Of a stretch of 64,000 nucleotides of DNA, positions 12,757 through 27,100 are shown in pieces (position 1 is the stretch's first letter; every line of letters begins with the position of its first letter). This DNA is from Dryomyza anilis (Eukaryota > Arthropoda > Insecta > Diptera > Dryomyzidae), in contig OX638130.1 of the NCBI GenBank assembly GCA_951804985.1, positions 82,764,583 to 82,828,582 on the forward strand, written 5' to 3'. The notes beneath the pieces are model-generated. The model did not search any database and had not been told where the DNA came from. It was given only the letters and a program-made list of their open reading frames with translations. The position numbers were made by a program, and so were the translations under genes.

Positions 12757-12780
12757 TTGTTGTTGTTGTTGTTGTTGTTT
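12757..12780. repeat. (TTG)n microsatellite
   Basis: Eight near-perfect TTG units, which read CAA on the minus strand. It is one of several TTG runs (also near 28750, 29075, 29280) in the tract downstream of mei-P26. Confidence 0.85.
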
Positions 12781-14100
12781 GTGTGTAGCAATTGCTGCTG
12801 CTCAGTGGATGGAATGATAAATATTTCTTTTTGTTTTTATTTAATATACTACATACTACTACAAGTTATGATTTAATTCCTCATTAATTTATATAATTAA
12901 CTGTATAATATTTTATATAATTTCAATATAAACACTATATAAACACTTTAAATACAATTGTGGGTTTAAGCTTATCATAGTTTTGGATTTAGTTATTTTA
13001 ATGCTAATCAATCAGAATAATACATGGTATTAAATGATATTAAAAAATTACGCGTATGTAAATGAAACCATAAAATATACATTTAAGTTATTAGTATATA
13101 TTTCAAAATATTAAGAATAAGATATTTTAAAATATATTTTTGGTGTTCGAAGAAAAATTTTAAATAATTTGCAAAATTAACCCGGACTTCGAGTGATTTA
13201 AAATCACATGAGAAATTATTATGGTGTTCTAAAGAATTTTGGAAATATGTCTTTTAAATTTTATTATTTTCTTGCATTTATAATTCCGACTCCCAAATGT
13301 GATCAATTTCAAATCACACAAGTAATGCGAAATTCATAAGCACTAAATTTCGAATTCACATCAATTTGCATGAGATTTCAATTTAATCGACTTCTAGAAT
13401 AGGACTGTTAAATATTTAGTATTTTTATTGTAATTAAAATTTTTTTAATTGTATATTAATTATAGGAAATATTGAGAATATAGCTTCAACTTTTATAGTT
13501 CTTATGTAGCTATATATTGTTAAATTTATTTGATAAAACTGTAATTCAAAAATGTGTGTTTAATATAAGCCGTAATAATTGACAAAATGATATAGTTAAT
13601 TTTACATTTACTTAAAAAGTGTCGTAAACCAAAGAACATAATTTTCAGTTAATGCTCCAGAATTATTCGTTCAATCATGCTTCATCTTTTGTCAAAATTT
13701 CATATTAATATCTTGTTTACTCACCGCTTGAGAAGAGAATATATCTTCTTTTTTTCTGCAAGGTGGGAGTCAATTGGAAATTTTATACGCGTTTTCGATA
13801 TATCTTTACACAAATTTTTATGCGATTTTATTTATGACAATCTTGAAGTAAATGAGCAATATGAATATTTTTTTAAAATTTAATTTCATTACAACATTTT
13901 TATATAGAAACATATTAAAATATTTATTCCCTATAGGGGGTTAATATGATTTTCTCAATTTTCTGGCTATTAATTATATAAATTATTGTTTTTTATTTTA
14001 TATTATTTGTTTGGCAAATTTCTGTAAAAATAGAATAATGCAATGATACAATAATTAAATTACAAGCAATTAGCTAGAATTTCTCATGTACAATGAAATT

Positions 14101-14460
14101 TTTATTTTGTGACCCAAAAATCGTTTTGAAGAGATGCGCCGATATACCCTAGTAGAAATTTGCCCGATGCGCCATCGGGAAATGATCGGGTTTTCGTTGG
14201 GTAAACCCTATTAGAGAAAATATGATCATTGCCTTTGCATGCCCTTATCATGCTTACCATACCAGGGTTTGCATTATCTAAATAGTCAATGTTCCCGATC
14301 ATAGCTACATTACTTGTTCCTCATAACGAAATGCCATCAGCCAATGATCGAGATTTAATGAGAGAAACCCTATTATGCTCGGGCGCTGACAAGGGTAAAT
14401 AATAAAATGGGGAATTGCCCGAATTTTCCGTATCAAGGTAGTTAGATCATATTTGTCATG
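14101..14460. repeat. GC-richer degenerate repeat segment with GATCGGG and ACCCTATTA motifs
   Basis: ACCCTA(T)TA(G/T) and CGGG/CCCG motifs recur at about 14147, 14205, 14365 and 14412 in a segment distinctly richer in G+C than its flanks. No clean terminal repeat was found. It is probably an old transposon fragment beside the MITE at 14499. Confidence 0.35.
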
Positions 14461-14498
14461 TAACTGGTCAGTTTATGACATGGAAATATTCAATGATC

Positions 14499-14717
14499 AT
14501 ACACCCAGAAAAATATACTATATAAATAATAGTTTTTTACTATTAAAAATAATCAATAGGATAAATTATTATTTTAATCGGAAAATACCATCAAATACTA
14601 AAAAATACCTTGACATTGAGTTTATATGAAAATATTTATTTTTTCTATACTATTAAATCAATAATTGTCCTATTGACCAATTTTAATGGGATTTGAGGGA
14701 ATTTTTTCTGGGTGTAT
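14499..14717. mobile_element. MITE with CACCCAGAAAAA termini and TA duplication
   Basis: The left end is A-TA-CACCCAGAAAAA and the right end is TTTTTCTGGGTG-TA-T: perfect 12-bp inverted repeats flanked by TA. The total is about 215 bp, the interior is AT-rich, and there is no frame. It is a typical Tc1/mariner-type non-autonomous element. Confidence 0.8.
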
Positions 14718-17700
14718 CCCAACTATGGCTCTTGCACTTATTTTTAAAACCTTTTTTATATTTTTTTATATTTTTTCATTCGGATTTGGATTTAGTTTTT
14801 CTATGATCCGAATCGGATGCGAAATTCGGAAATACGGCATCACAAGATTCGTGCGGAAGATAATTTTGAAAGATTTTTTACTGATTTGATATAAAACGAA
14901 TGATTTTGAAATTTCCGCACGGATCCTAGAATAGTTTAGTATTCTTAACGAATACACAAATTTCCATCACAATGGAATTCAGAATACGGGTGAGTAATCA
15001 ATGTAATCGATTAATATGTGATCAATAAATAAAAATTAGAATAACATAATCATGTCCATATCATGTAAGTTACATTAAAAAAAAAAACACTGATTAGTTC
15101 TCAATTGAGTCATGACACAAGCTGACATATTGACGCATATACTCAAAAATGTATTTTAAAAAAGTAAATATGTGTTTTGTAATATGTTTTTAAATAGTTC
15201 ATAAATATAATAATATTTAACACAAACAAAAAAGTCACGCAATATTCAATAAAATATTACACTAAAACTGGTTATTTTTTCTTTGAGTTCGGCATATATT
15301 TTTCTTTTCGCAACCAAATAAACGTTTATTAAAATATCTTTTAAAGATTGCATTGCTCAGATTTAATTTTGTGATTTTGAGCAATTCAACTGTTAATAAT
15401 TTCTGGAATGACGCACTCATCTAACTAAATATTCACAATAAATAAATATGTGTTTATGCTGAATATTTTATATTAATTTCAAACGCACAAAAGCTTTCAA
15501 TTTCAATTATTTCAACATACAATTTGAATTATTTGCTAATTATTTGAGCCTTAGTATATTTGACAATAATGTATTTTATATTTTATATGAAAACTAAACA
15601 AGTTAATATTGGAAACCAGAAAAAGCAATAATTTAGGTATTTCTTAAACAAATAAAAATATTTTTTAAACGATTGACCAATGTATAAAGCAAAAAATATG
15701 TTTATAGCAAACAAAGCATGCTAGGCCATCAAGTTATTATTCAATTTAAAAAATATTTCCGGCAATCATAATTATATTTCGGCAATTAACAATGATGCAA
15801 TTGCAAGTTTTATTAAAAAAAAAACAATTTTATTATTGTGACAACGAGCTATCTTGGAAAACATAATATGGCACTTGTCTACAAATCGGAAAATCTTTTG
15901 TTTTACAAAAGAAACAATGTTTGCTCTAAACATATTTGTCTATCGTGCATTTATTGAAAACAAATAGAAATATATCTGATAATTTATATTCATTACTATT
16001 GTTAGAGATTACTTTCGAAAACGAACACAAAAACGTACTATGCTCCTATTTACGTTTTTAAATCATATAAACGGTACAAATTTTCTATCACAGGCGGGGG
16101 GGAATCAGAGTATTTAACCAATCGGAAACAAACGGAACGCGGCGCGTGGTTTTAGTAATTTATTGTTGTAATTGTTCTTTATATTTGTTAATTTATTTTT
16201 GTTAATAAATGGTGTAAAAAGCCTAGAGAATACAGTCAGCAAAAATTTAGTTATATAATAATTTATAAATATTTTTTAAAGTGGTTTTGTTGTTTTAAAT
16301 TTTACAATATTTTGTAAATAGTTTTAAGAAAAAATTATTGGTGTTTATATATAATATATATATTTGTTAAAATTGTTTTGTATTGCGTAATGCATATATT
16401 ATGAATTGTTATTGGTTTTAATTAAATATCTGCCAATAAGGCGTATATTTAATAAGTTTATTAATTTTCAAGTATTATTTTTTTATTTTTATTTTTTTTA
16501 AACTAATGTAATATTCAATGAGGCAGCATTTTTGCATTATTTTTAAGTTGGGAGTTTTATGTTATTAATAATGTGTATATTGTATATACTCGTATGTTTT
16601 CTATATTATGTGGTTTTAATCTTTGTTTTTTTTTGGGTTGAAGCATTGCATGTGTTTGAGTTTTGCATCATTTAATCTACATTTAATATTTTTTTTGCTG
16701 TGTAATTATTTTTTAATATTACAACGTCTATAACAAATACATTTGCACAGCACAATAAACGTGGAGACACACACACAAATACACCGTAAATAATTCTATA
16801 TATATATTTTGTAGTTTGTTAATTTATTAAATTTGCAAAAACTGTGCAATTATATGACATTATTGACAACTATTATGTTGTTTTGCCGCATTAGAGTTTT
16901 TATTGGGAGTATGTTAAAGCCTCGTTTATGAAACATTTGCAAAAGTCCGAACAGAATTCTGTAACCGTAGCATTTTTGTTTGGTATATGTTTATTTGGAA
17001 TGGAAGTTTTTTGTTAAATACTTAGATATTATTTTTAAAACACAATATATATTATTTTTTGTAATATCCATTAACACAAAAAACCTCTAATATAATGTAT
17101 TATATGTAAATATTATTTTTTTTTTTACGCAAATTGGCAAAATTCTACAGTTTTTTTTTCACAACATGACAAAGTAATTTCAAGTTAATTTTTCTTAAGT
17201 TCTATGTATAGTACTTAATGTGTAGTTGTGGTTGTTGTTGCTGTGTTTTCATATATCACCCTAAATATGTATATAATATGCTTGTAAGTTTGTATGAATA
17301 TAAATATTTAAATATGTATATAATATGTATGTAAATTTGTCAAAGTAAATTTAAAATTTAAGCTAAAACTGTACAAATCTGTGAATTTTTATTTTTATTT
17401 TTAAATACTATAAATTTTGTAAATGATTGCTAACAATGAATTGGAAAAAAACCTAAATAGAGTTTATGTATCATGACATTTATTCGTTGATATATATTAA
17501 TTCATTTAAGTAGACAGCGTTCTTCCACGAACAAATGAACATGCAAATGAATACAATTGTTCTGTCAAACATATTCCGAATTATATGTTCATGACATAGA
17601 CCACCGTAATGCTAAAAGAATAACAATAATATAAACGAATCAAACTCATTATTGAGTTCATTCGTATTCATTTATAAAAATATTGTTTATTTCTATGAGG

Positions 17701-18373
17701 AAGAATTAATGCGTGTATTAATGAGAAATAGTAAATCATATTACACATTCTTTGTATTAGTAAGATCAATTTAGATATTATTTAGATTCATTATAAACTT
17801 GTATGTAATTAATAATATACTCTTTCAATCAATTAGTTTCTTGGCTTATTCTTTAATTATTCGCATTCGCGAATGAATGTAAGAGCACTAGGAGTAAAGT
17901 AGATTTAGTGTGCCGTTTTTTTCATTCGCGAATGGAAAGTTCTTGCATGACCATTAAAATACATTAATTCATTCAAAAATCGTATATTCATATTTGTCTG
18001 TATTTATGTACTATAAAAATATACATACATATATACATTCATGCGATATATATAATACCCATAACACATAAATACTCATGTACATAAATATATTCACTTA
18101 TTTTCTCATAATTTAATATTGCTTTTTGTTTTCTATTATTTCAACATTTTTTTTCTTTTTGTTATGTTTTTGTTCATTTAATTGATAAACATTAATTTTA
18201 TTATTTTATACTTACGAATATATATATATATATTATTTTGTTACAGTTAAAGTCAAAAATGTGTGTATGTGTATGTATAATACACAGCCGGTAAGTGTTA
18301 GTAACGACAGCGCAATAAAATTATATTAGAGAGTAATGTTTGAAAAAACTAAGATAGTTAATTTAAAAACATA

Positions 18374-19421
18374 TACAAGGTGTTTGGTTTATCGATGTCA
18401 ATAATTCAGGAGATCATTCTATTACTCTGCACCCTGCACCCTGTATTCTATTATTTTGCACCCTGTTTACGATACAGGGTGTTTAGTAAAATCATATTAC
18501 TGTCATAGCCTAGTCAAGAAAAATGGTTATAAAATATAATATGGTGACAAATGAATAACAGTTTTTAACCCTTGTTTTAGAAAATTAAATTACCTTTCCA
18601 ATGGTATATCACATCTTCGAACCTCACGATTTCTTCCTTTTTTAAAACGTACGTAAAGTAGAAATTTACAAAAATAAAAATTCAAATTTTTACTTTGCCA
18701 TTGAATATTTCAAAATTTCGTTATCGATCACCCCATTTTTTTCAAATTTATAACGATAGACCTGTTCATTCCCAATACTTTCTAACCAATTACAGTGATT
18801 ATAAACTTGAAACTTGAAATTTAAAAAAAATCGATATAATAGATAAATAATTTAAAACATTTATTAAAATTATAACCATTATCAGATTAACTCACAATAC
18901 ATATTTTTTGATCATATTTTCAAACATAATTTTTTTTTAATTTCAACCACCAAATCACAATACCCGCCATTGTTTAATTATTTCTGCAGCATTTCTTATC
19001 AAGTTAAAATCACTGTGATTGGTAGGAAAATACTGCAAATGAACTGGTCTATCATTATAAATTAGAAAAAATATTGGGGCAATCGATAACGAAATTTTGA
19101 GGAATTTTTATTTTTGTAAATTTCTACTTTACGTACGTATTTAAAAAGGAAGAAATCATAGGGTTCGAAGATGTGATATACCATTAGAAAGGTAATTTAA
19201 TTTTCTAAAACACGATTTAAAAATTGTTATTCATTTATCACCATATTACACTTTACAACCAGTTTTCGTGACAAGGTTATGTCAGTAATATGCATTTACT
19301 AAACACCCTGTATCTCAAACAGGGTGCAAAATAGGACATAATTTTATTTTACATTTTCTTATTTTTTGAGACATAGAATGATCGTCTGAATTATTGACAT
19401 CGATGAAACAAACACCCTGTA
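18374..19421. mobile_element. Foldback element with about 0.5 kb inverted arms
   Basis: The left arm starts TACAAGGTGTTTG and the right arm ends CAAACACCCTGTA. Complementarity continues inward for hundreds of bases: ATCGATGTCAATAATTCA pairs with the right-arm TGAATTATTGACATCGAT, and GGAAGAAAT...GGTTCGAAGATGTGATA pairs with TATCACATCTTCGAACC. Nearly the whole 1048 bp can fold into one hairpin. TA flanks suggest a Tc1/mariner-like mobiliser. CACCCTG motifs are repeated inside the left arm at about 18430-18475. Confidence 0.85.
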
Positions 19422-19781
19422 TATTGGAAATGTTATATTATAATACAGTGGTAATCAGCGGATGTCTAAAATATGAACACAATTATTTTGTGTTTACCAC
19501 AATGATATTATAATACATGTTGTGGTAATTTACATAATGTTAATTACTTCTGGTAGCTATATTTATAGCAGATCAATTATATTATATATCAAAAATAATA
19601 TAAAATGATAACGCCAATTATATGATAATGACAAGCATATTATAATTATGACGTCATATTGTAAGAATGAAAATCTTTTTATGACAATCATATCCATGAA
19701 TATTCTTACAACTTGTTGTTCGTTAAACACATTATTGTTTGGAAAATCAATTCATGTGAAGAATAATTACTCCCCATAGGA

Positions 19782-19961
19782 CTGGGACCGAATTATTAAA
19801 GTCGTGATCAAGTGAAAGCGTTATAAATTTTTGCGTTTGAAATTACGGCACTCGTAATCGAACACAAAATTGAAAATGTTGTGATTGGCATACGTAACGT
19901 ATGAAACGAAATCATTCGATTGATTGCTTAATTGATAACAACTGTCGCGTTTCGCCCCCTG
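19782..19961. mobile_element. Short member of the CAGGGGCC-type inverted-repeat family
   Basis: The right end read on the minus strand begins CAGGGGGCGAAACGCGACAG. The left end begins CTGGGACCGAATTATTAAAG, then GTCGTGATCAAGTGAAAGCG. Both ends align with the two ends of the larger element at 23062-23876, so this 180-bp copy is a deleted derivative. The terminal CAGGG is hAT-like, but no 8-bp duplication is obvious. Confidence 0.55.
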
Positions 19962-22385
19962 ATTATGATAACAACAATCAAATTATGTTTACGACAATGT
20001 CATATTATACTATATATTGTAATGATCGTCATAAGAAATAAATTGAAATTAAATCATTATAAAAAAAAAATACTTGCTCGCGTTCTCAGGTTTTGTGTGT
20101 TTTAAAAAGTGTTCCATTTTTTTGTTTTGTTCACTTAACGTAATTAATTCATTTGCATCATATAAAATTAATGGCTATTTTCAAAACAATATTGGTCAGA
20201 TCTCTTAACTAGTCTATATAGTAATATAAAGTAAATATATACTATATCGCAACATACATCGGTACAAATATAACCATTTATATGTTTGTATGCATGTCTT
20301 ACAGAGTACTTAAATATCTTATTTATATATTTAAAATTTGTTATTTTATGCATAGATTAATTGAATATTGATTTGTTGTTAAAAGTTATTGTTAATTTTT
20401 TAAGGTTTATTGAACCTGCATTTTTAATCAAAGAAAAATCAAAACAACCAAAAAAACTGAATAAGAACTTAAAAGTTATGTTTAGTTTGATTACATTTTT
20501 GTTTTCAACCATTACATTAGTTGAATCTAGTATATGTTTATAAGTAACAACCCAGAGAAATGTGTAAGTATTTTGTTTTCTAGATATTGTTATATATTAT
20601 ATAGTAAATTGTGTATTTTGCATATATATAAAAAATATTGTTATAAATAATTAACTTCATTATTCTTTTTTTTGCATATTTAAAGTAATTACTTAAGTAC
20701 AAGGAAATGTTGCTACTTTGGAGTTTTAATATATTTTTTTGTTATTACGTAGTTTGTTTTTACACTGAGAGAATTTAGGAAGAGAAGATTTCGGCGCAAT
20801 TTGTTATTTAATCTTTTTCAAAATTGCTGTTTATTATTTTTTATTGCATGCGATTTTGTGTGTTTTTATTTTATTGTTCTGCAAAAGACAGTATTATTAA
20901 ATATTTTGATATTATTTTGAATTTGTTTAAAATTAAAAAATAAAAAATACATTTTGTTTTTAACAGTTTTAGTAGTAATTGTTTTACTAAATTTCTGCTG
21001 ATATTACATATAATATAGTTGCATTCTGTTTTCAAGATTTGATAACTTTAGTTTTTAGCTTATTTATTAATTTATTTTTAAAAGTGTTTTTATGAAACTA
21101 TTTTGTAAAATCCACACAAATTGGTTTGGTGGTCTTTACAATGGTTGTTCTTGATTAATTTTGTTAATACGAAATTCAACTATTTAGGCTATAGTTTAAC
21201 TGACTAATTATTGACTTTTGGTTTTGGTTTGTTTTTAAGTTGAATGTATATATGTATGCGGTTGTTACGTTGTAAAATTTCAAATACATAAAATATCTTG
21301 ATTTTATCTTCAATGTCTGTGTCTTATTTAAACTACTAGCATTGCTTTTAATATTTTACTCTTGCTATTTAAGATGTTCTGTCTGTTCTTGCTTTTAGAT
21401 AAATAATTGTTTAAATGTCTACAAAAATAAACGCACCACTTTGCACTTCTCTCCTGTTGCTGTCTACATTTTTTTAGTTTATATGTTATTGTAGTTGAAT
21501 AAAAAGAAATAATAATAAAAATCAAATAATTTTAATTTCAACAAAAAAAAAATATTTAAAAATTGTTTCTAATTTTTAAATATTCGCAATTAATAAACAA
21601 CGTAACCAATAAATAAATTTGCAGAAATGTATTATTGTTTGAAATTCGCTGTAAGTTGTATAGTTTAAAAAATATAAAATATACACGTAATAAACTGAAA
21701 ATAATTGTTTCTTAAGATTTCGATATCGGATTATAGGGTTACTCCGGCATCAAACCGAATTATTTTGGTGCACACGAAACTCTACAACACTCGCCTTAGT
21801 TACAAATTTAAAGGATTGGATATATTAGAGAATCGATATTTTTATTTTGAAATTTTGATTGCAATTGAATTTTGGAAATGAAAAATGTACTTTTGTACTA
21901 AATAATTAAAATTTACAAAAAGTTTCTACATTTATTTTTTTTTATATACAAACTCCCGATTCAATTTTCGTTTTTCAATTAATCAGTTTAGGAGCCATAA
22001 AGGTGGCTCATTTGTGAGTGTTGTATCTCTCAGAAAAAAAAGACTCCTCGAAGTGTATCGCATTTAGGATTTCTTTCGGAGCTCTTCAAAATATTGCACA
22101 TAAAATAGTCCTATTTAGAAGTTATTTAAAGGGCCTCAATATAATTTAAAATTTTGGTCAGAATATGAATTCATAAAAATCTCCTCGTTAGAAAAAGTAG
22201 AGTCCTATTTAAAACTGCTTTGGGAGTACATATAAATTTTATTCATTAAAGTATTCTATTTAAATGCGCTTCTGATCGCTCAGAAGTTCTTACTCATAAG
22301 ACTCATATTTAGGAATGTTTTAGCTGCCTACTGTTTGAATAAAATTTAAATATTTTATTTGGCATGAATTTAATATCAACAAAAA

Positions 22386-22990
22386 TCATTTCATTTAATG
22401 TGAATTCAGGAGATATACTCAGTTCCATCAGAGATTAAATGCCTCTTTCTGTATTTTTTGGAAACAAACGGCGAAACGAAAATTTGACGTCAAAATTTCA
22501 TATCTCTCGCTGTTGAATCGCAATCGAAATTTTTTTTCTCAGACAGAACCCAAAATTTTTCGACCTGAAAGGTTTCTCATTTCATTTAATGTGAATTCAG
22601 GAGATATACTCAGTTCCATCAGAGATTAAATGCCTCTTTGTGTATTTTTTGGAAACAAACGGCAAAACGAAAATTTGACGTCAAAATTTCATATCTCTCG
22701 CTGTTGAATCGCAACCGAAATTTTTTTTCTCAGACAGAACCCAAAATTTTTCGACCTGAAAAGTTTCTCTCTGACCGAAACATTTATTTGTGTTCGTATT
22801 GTTTCTCAGCTTTTCAAAAATTCCTAATGAGAGATTAATTGCATCTTTCTGTATTTCGAAACGAACGACGTAACGAAAATTTGTCAACAAAATTTCATAT
22901 ATATATCTGTTCCTTTTCAACCGCAACCGTTTTTTTTTCTCTCCGACAGAACCAGAAATTTTTCGAAAGGATTCTCTCAGACGGAAATCG
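22386..22990. repeat. Tandem duplication, 191-bp unit, two near-identical copies plus a diverged third
   Basis: TCATTTCATTTAATGTGAAT starts at 22386 and again at 22577 (period 191) with only a few differences between copies. A third, diverged copy follows from about 22830 (GAGATTAATTGCATCTTTCTG). The near identity of the first two copies indicates a recent duplication of an old dispersed repeat. Related fragments occur at about 45090 and 45230. Confidence 0.75.
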
Positions 22991-23061
22991 TAATTTTTTG
23001 AAATGACAGATTTCTCTTAGACCGAAACTTTTATTTGTGTTCGTCAATTTTTGGTATTTTA

Positions 23062-23876
23062 CAGGGGCCGAATCGCGGCAGTCGTTATCGAGTAAGCAAT
23101 CGTATCGAATAAAACTTCGTGATCAAACGAGTGGCTGGATCACAGCACTCGATATGTTACGAATCGAAATTTTGAGAAAGCATAATAGATTTTTCTTTAC
23201 TTTTTTAAAAATTGTAATGGAATACAATTAATTAATTCAAAATTAATTCAAAATAAATAATGTTTGTCATGTTCGCCGCGCAAAAGCCACTTTTTATTTA
23301 ATTTGTAGCAATACAAAATGATTAAAGGGAAAGTCCGTCTATTTCGCCATCTATTTCGGTTTTTCGGTAACCGCGAGAAGTTCTCTTCGGTAGCAGTCAA
23401 CGACTTTTTCGCAGAGGACCTCCAACTAGTGTGTTTTTTATATAGAGCAAATTTCAATATAGTGCAAAATACAAATAACAAATTTACACAAGTTACCTTT
23501 CGCAATGATTTCGAATTCGCGATGCATTTTATTTTTAAAAGGTTGTGCTCCAAGTTTTTGTGACATGTCCTTCTTTGGGCGCATATTGGAATGTACATTT
23601 AGTATTCATATATGTAATAGACAATAAAAGACTATAATTAACTAAACATGTTGTATTGAACACGGTTTTTGTTGAAAAAGATTAAATTTAAAATGTTTTC
23701 GATGGCAGTTTATGTATCGAGTAGAACTACGTTAGAGTTCATTCGAACGTTTGCTCGTTTTCGAATGCCATCATCCCAATATTTTTGATTTTTTGTTCGA
23801 TAACTAGTGCCGTAATTTCAAACGCAAGAATTTCGAACGCTTTTACTTGTTCACGACTGCCGTAATTTGGCCCCTG
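23062..23876. mobile_element. CAGGGGCC inverted-repeat element, about 0.8 kb
   Basis: It begins CAGGGGCCGAATCGCGGCAG and ends with the complement of CAGGGGCCAAATTACGGCAG. After these, both termini continue with similar GTCGT...GAGTAAGC and GTCGTGAACAAGTAAAAGC sequence. It is probably a hAT-like non-autonomous element. The interior includes a frame of 81 codons that I do not regard as a gene. Confidence 0.6.
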
Positions 23877-24007
23877 ATTATTTTAATAAATGTTATTTAA
23901 AAATGTTTTTAATAATTGATTGCAGAAAGAAAATAGTTTAGAATGTCACAATAGTTATAAAATATTTTTTATGACTGATTGCATGTTGAAAACTTGCATA
24001 AATTTCA

Positions 24008-24135
24008 ATATTTGAGTACATACTGTTCTTAGCATATAAAAATTAATTAAATAATAAAATTAAATTTTTTTTTTTGATGTGCAGTCATTTTAAAGTGTCA
24101 AATAGAGTACGTTTAATCGATAAAATTGGCATTTA
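24008..24135. repeat. Dispersed repeat, copy 1
   Basis: The segment starting near AATATTTGAGTACATACT and containing GCAGTCATTTTAAAGTGTCA matches 37065-37205 in the same orientation (AATATTTGAGTACTTACT, GCAGTCATTTGGAAGTGTCA). It is an old interspersed repeat of unknown class. Confidence 0.55.
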
Positions 24136-27100
24136 ATACCGAAATTGACAGGAAAACAATGTTGCATTATTTATAAATGTTTTCCATTTCTCAGAAAACT
24201 TGATTAGATTTTATTTTTCGTCGATTGGGCTGATTCAGAAGTTCAGAAAAATGCATTAATTTTTTAAATTCATATAATGAGTTAAACTTGCTTAAAATAT
24301 TTATCAGAATTGTATCAACATAATATAAATATTCCTTCTACCGATGCAGTGAAAACTCTCCAAGCGGACTGCTATCCGCACAAATCACTAAAATTACATG
24401 TCCATGACCTACTGGAAATAAGAGAAAGAAAAAAAGCTCCCAGGACACCATCATAACTACACTTTCAATGTAATTGTATAATATTTTTAGTACATTTGAG
24501 AAATAATACCTCGTATACAAAACTAGACACAAAAAATGTTCAAAACTATCTCAGACAAAACAAATTATTGCAATCACTCGGAAGATACGTTGATGAGTCT
24601 TCTAGGGGACGATCAGGTAAAAATTATAAATTCTTAATATAAATTAATTTGAACACAATTCATTTTAATAAACATTTGTAAATTAAACAGATGTGCTTAT
24701 TGAAATCTTTTTCTGTTTATTTTTTCTAATCCTTAATCGGCATGCACAACAATCGTAATTATTAGAAAGATCTGTCCGAATGAATCGATTCCCTTAAAAA
24801 CGCAAATGAAGAATAAACTTTTTTTACAATAAATAAAAACACAATTGTTATAGAGCAACAAAATATCAATTATATTATTCAAAAATAAAATTAAAAATAA
24901 AAATTGAATATAAAACAAAACTAAAGAAAATAATTGCTTTAACGAATGTAATTATAAAAAATATTTGTTCCACAAAAACATGACAATGTGAACGAACAAA
25001 TGTTGTTTGTAAAAATGCACACAAAACAAAGCTAAACAGAAAAAAGTACATGTTTCATCACATATATCATTTTTGCTTACAAAAAATTAAATTAAATAAT
25101 AAAAAAAAGTCAGATAAAACTAAAAAAAACACTAATATATTTTTTATTCATCACTTAGGAAAATCTATTATATATTTTTGTATATATATAGTATGTAACA
25201 TTTCAAAAATGTAATTAAAGTATTACAAGTCGTACAATGGAAACAAATTAAAATTAAATTCTTACAGTAAATACATAAAGTGATTTGTTGTTGTTGTATA
25301 TAATCATAAGAATAATTTGAAATTAACCAACATTATAATTACTAATAATATTAAAATAATATGTTTTATGATTAAAAAAAAAACCTAAAAACATTTGAGG
25401 AACATATTAACCACAGGTAAAGCATTTTGTTGTTGATATAGTTTCATGTTTAGTTTTTTTTTCTTGTTTTTTTTTTATTTTTTTTATGTTAGATACGTAC
25501 TCCAAAAACAAAAGTACAATTTCTAGTTGCATAATTAATAGTTTTTGGCTACTTGTTAGTTTTGTATTCTATATATTTAATAAGTGTAGCTTATATATGT
25601 GTGTGTGTGTGTCTTGTCTTGTGATTTATAGTTTCTACGAATTTCGTAATTTCTATATTTGAAATTATTAAAATTGTCGTAATTCACACAATTACTTAAA
25701 TATACGTTATATTGCTTTCTTGTAAAACTGAATTGAATGCAAAACAAAAAATAAAATAAAATGTCGAACAACTAAACTAGAATAAAATGTTATCATTATT
25801 TTGGGTAAATGTTTTACGTTTAAAAATTATTGCATTATTTGTGTAAATAATTTTTGTAAATTATTCTGCTTAAATATTTTTGTTCTAAAGGCGTAAAATT
25901 TGAACAGCAAAAATTTACGTCTCGATTCACTAGCATAAAAATGATTTCGTTTTGTTGTTTTCATTACAATTAATGATAATAATAATATTATAATAATTGA
26001 TTTTCTCTTTAAAGTCTTTTAAAAAGTATGTTTAAAATAATTGTAAGTTAGTTAAAAATAGGCGTTTAAAAAATAATGCTGCGAAACTTGTTGTTTAATA
26101 TTAAAAATAACTTTGGATAGATTTCTTTTAATAACTTTTTGTTTTTGTTTTTTTTTTTTTAGTTTTTATTTGTGGCGCCGTTACTGCTCCGTCATATAGT
26201 TTAATAAATGTTTGTTTGAATTAAAATATTAAATGCAAAAGAAAGGAAAAAACGAAATGGCTAAAATGTGACAAACAAAATAAAACAAACGAACTTTCAC
26301 AAAATGGAAACTTATTAAATCCCTGTATTTGACACATATGTTTTACATATTTGAAAAAAGAAACGATATTAATTTGATTAGTTTAAATAACAAAATATGT
26401 TTGATTGTTTGTTTTATTTCGTAACAATTTGAAATGTTTTTGTTAGGTAAAAATAACTAATAAAAAAAGTAGAATATTATTTATAATTCAAATTGATTTG
26501 GCCTTCACTATGTGCGTCGCACTAAAATAAACAAAAAAATTATTAAATAACAATTTAAACGCACATAATAAACATAAAATAAAAATAAAATAACTAAACA
26601 ATTAAAACAAAACAAAAAATGTTGGCATTATGTATGTAAAACACTTACAAAGTAATTATAAAATAAGCGAAAAATTTTTAAAATTCATTAAATTCACATG
26701 TTTTTGACTTTTACAAAGCGAAAAAAATATTTCCTAAATTAATATCTTTTTTTTTTTGTTAACAGTTTTTTTGCGCTTTTGCACTAACAATAAAAGTTTG
26801 CTCTCTTGGCAACATTTTAATTATTTTTTTGTTTGTTTGTATATAAATTTGAAAAATAATTGTAAATATTTAAAATATCATTATTATCTTGGGTTTTTCT
26901 TCATTTAATTTCATATAGTAGTTAAATAGTTAATTGTATATAAAATGTTGTTGTAAACTAGAGTAAATATTTTGTGGGTTTTGCTTTTAAAAAAGTAAAG
27001 AAAACAAAAGACAAAGTTAATATTTAAATTTTTCATTTAACTAAGACAATATAGTAGATATATATTATATGCAATAAAAACATATAGGTATATTATAAAA

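Noticed and set aside
25600..25615. (TG)n run, and a similar one at 27241
   Set aside because: Ordinary microsatellites with no further significance that I can see.
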